Position numbers and translations under genes: made by a program. A stretch of 5,877 bases of DNA from Bryobacterales bacterium (GTDB taxonomy: Bacteria; Acidobacteriota; Terriglobia; Bryobacterales; Bryobacteraceae). Positions 5,742 to 5,877 of this stretch are shown piece after piece. The DNA lies in the NCBI GenBank assembly GCA_025462985.1, contig JAOAPP010000625.1:1-5877 (forward strand), given 5' to 3'. Within the stretch, counting starts at the first letter, position 1. Each line of letters starts with the position of its first letter. The notes below the pieces were generated by a model, which was given only the letters and a program-made list of their open reading frames with translations, was not told the origin of the DNA and did no database searches.

Positions 5742-5877
5742 TTCTTGCGCCAGATAACTGGCTCGGCTTCGGATGGGCCGATTACGCACTTCTTTTAGCA
5801 GCGGCAGTTCTCCTGCTACTCGCGGGCTCCGGCAAGTTCGCGTTCACCGTACCTGCCTTCGCCGCGCGCACCGGTCC
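5717..5877 (+). CDS. Predicted membrane protein, N-terminal fragment cut by right edge
   Basis: The frame stays open from a TTG at 5717 to the window end, giving 53 codons plus two bases. After VLAVRVFLAPDNWLGFGW comes a strongly hydrophobic segment, ADYALLLAAAVLLLLAG (about 21-37), followed by KFAFTVPAFAARTG. This looks like the first transmembrane helix of an integral membrane protein; too little is present to name a family. A well-placed GGAG precedes the start. It lies 44 bp after the lactonase gene on the same strand and could be cotranscribed. It is too short to exclude a chance open frame, but the hydrophobic segment and ribosome binding site make a real gene more likely. Confidence 0.6.
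   Translation, partial: MPVLAVRVFLAPDNWLGFGWADYALLLAAAVLLLLAGSGKFAFTVPAFAARTG

Overview
The window holds seven protein genes packed almost without gaps: two are cut by the window edges and five are complete. Moderately high GC, many TTG/GTG starts, Tat-exported DUF362 and RidA proteins, a cytochrome c with a Planctomycetes/Acidobacteria-type haem-binding module, and an exported CBM9-like protein together suggest an environmental heterotroph of the Acidobacteriota (Bryobacterales/Solibacter-like). This assignment is inferred from gene content only; Planctomycetota or Verrucomicrobiota cannot be excluded. I see no tRNA, rRNA, CRISPR array, insertion sequence or phage gene.

Layout. (1) Positions 1-1457, minus strand: N-terminal three quarters or so of an exported PQQ-dependent alcohol/sugar dehydrogenase beta-propeller, running off the left edge. 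(2) A 66-bp divergent spacer. (3) Positions 1524-3952, plus strand: a probable three-gene operon of a two-haem c-type cytochrome, a RidA-family protein with a Tat signal, and a DUF362 protein with a Tat signal. (4) Positions 3958-4701, minus strand: an exported CBM9-like carbohydrate-binding protein, convergent with the DUF362 gene (5-bp gap) and divergent from the next gene (5-bp gap between two TTG start codons). (5) Positions 4707-5672, plus strand: a secreted SMP-30/gluconolactonase-type beta-propeller lactonase. (6) Positions 5717-5877, plus strand: the start of a predicted membrane protein cut by the right edge.

Working together. All six larger genes carry an export signal, so the locus looks like an envelope/periplasmic module. 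A coherent but unproven reading is extracytoplasmic oxidation of sugars or alcohols: the PQQ enzyme oxidises the substrate, the divergently encoded cytochrome takes the electrons, and the SMP-30-type lactonase opens any lactone formed. The CBM9-like protein could help capture carbohydrate. The roles of the exported RidA and DUF362 proteins are not known from sequence; their tight linkage to the cytochrome is the most unusual feature of the window.
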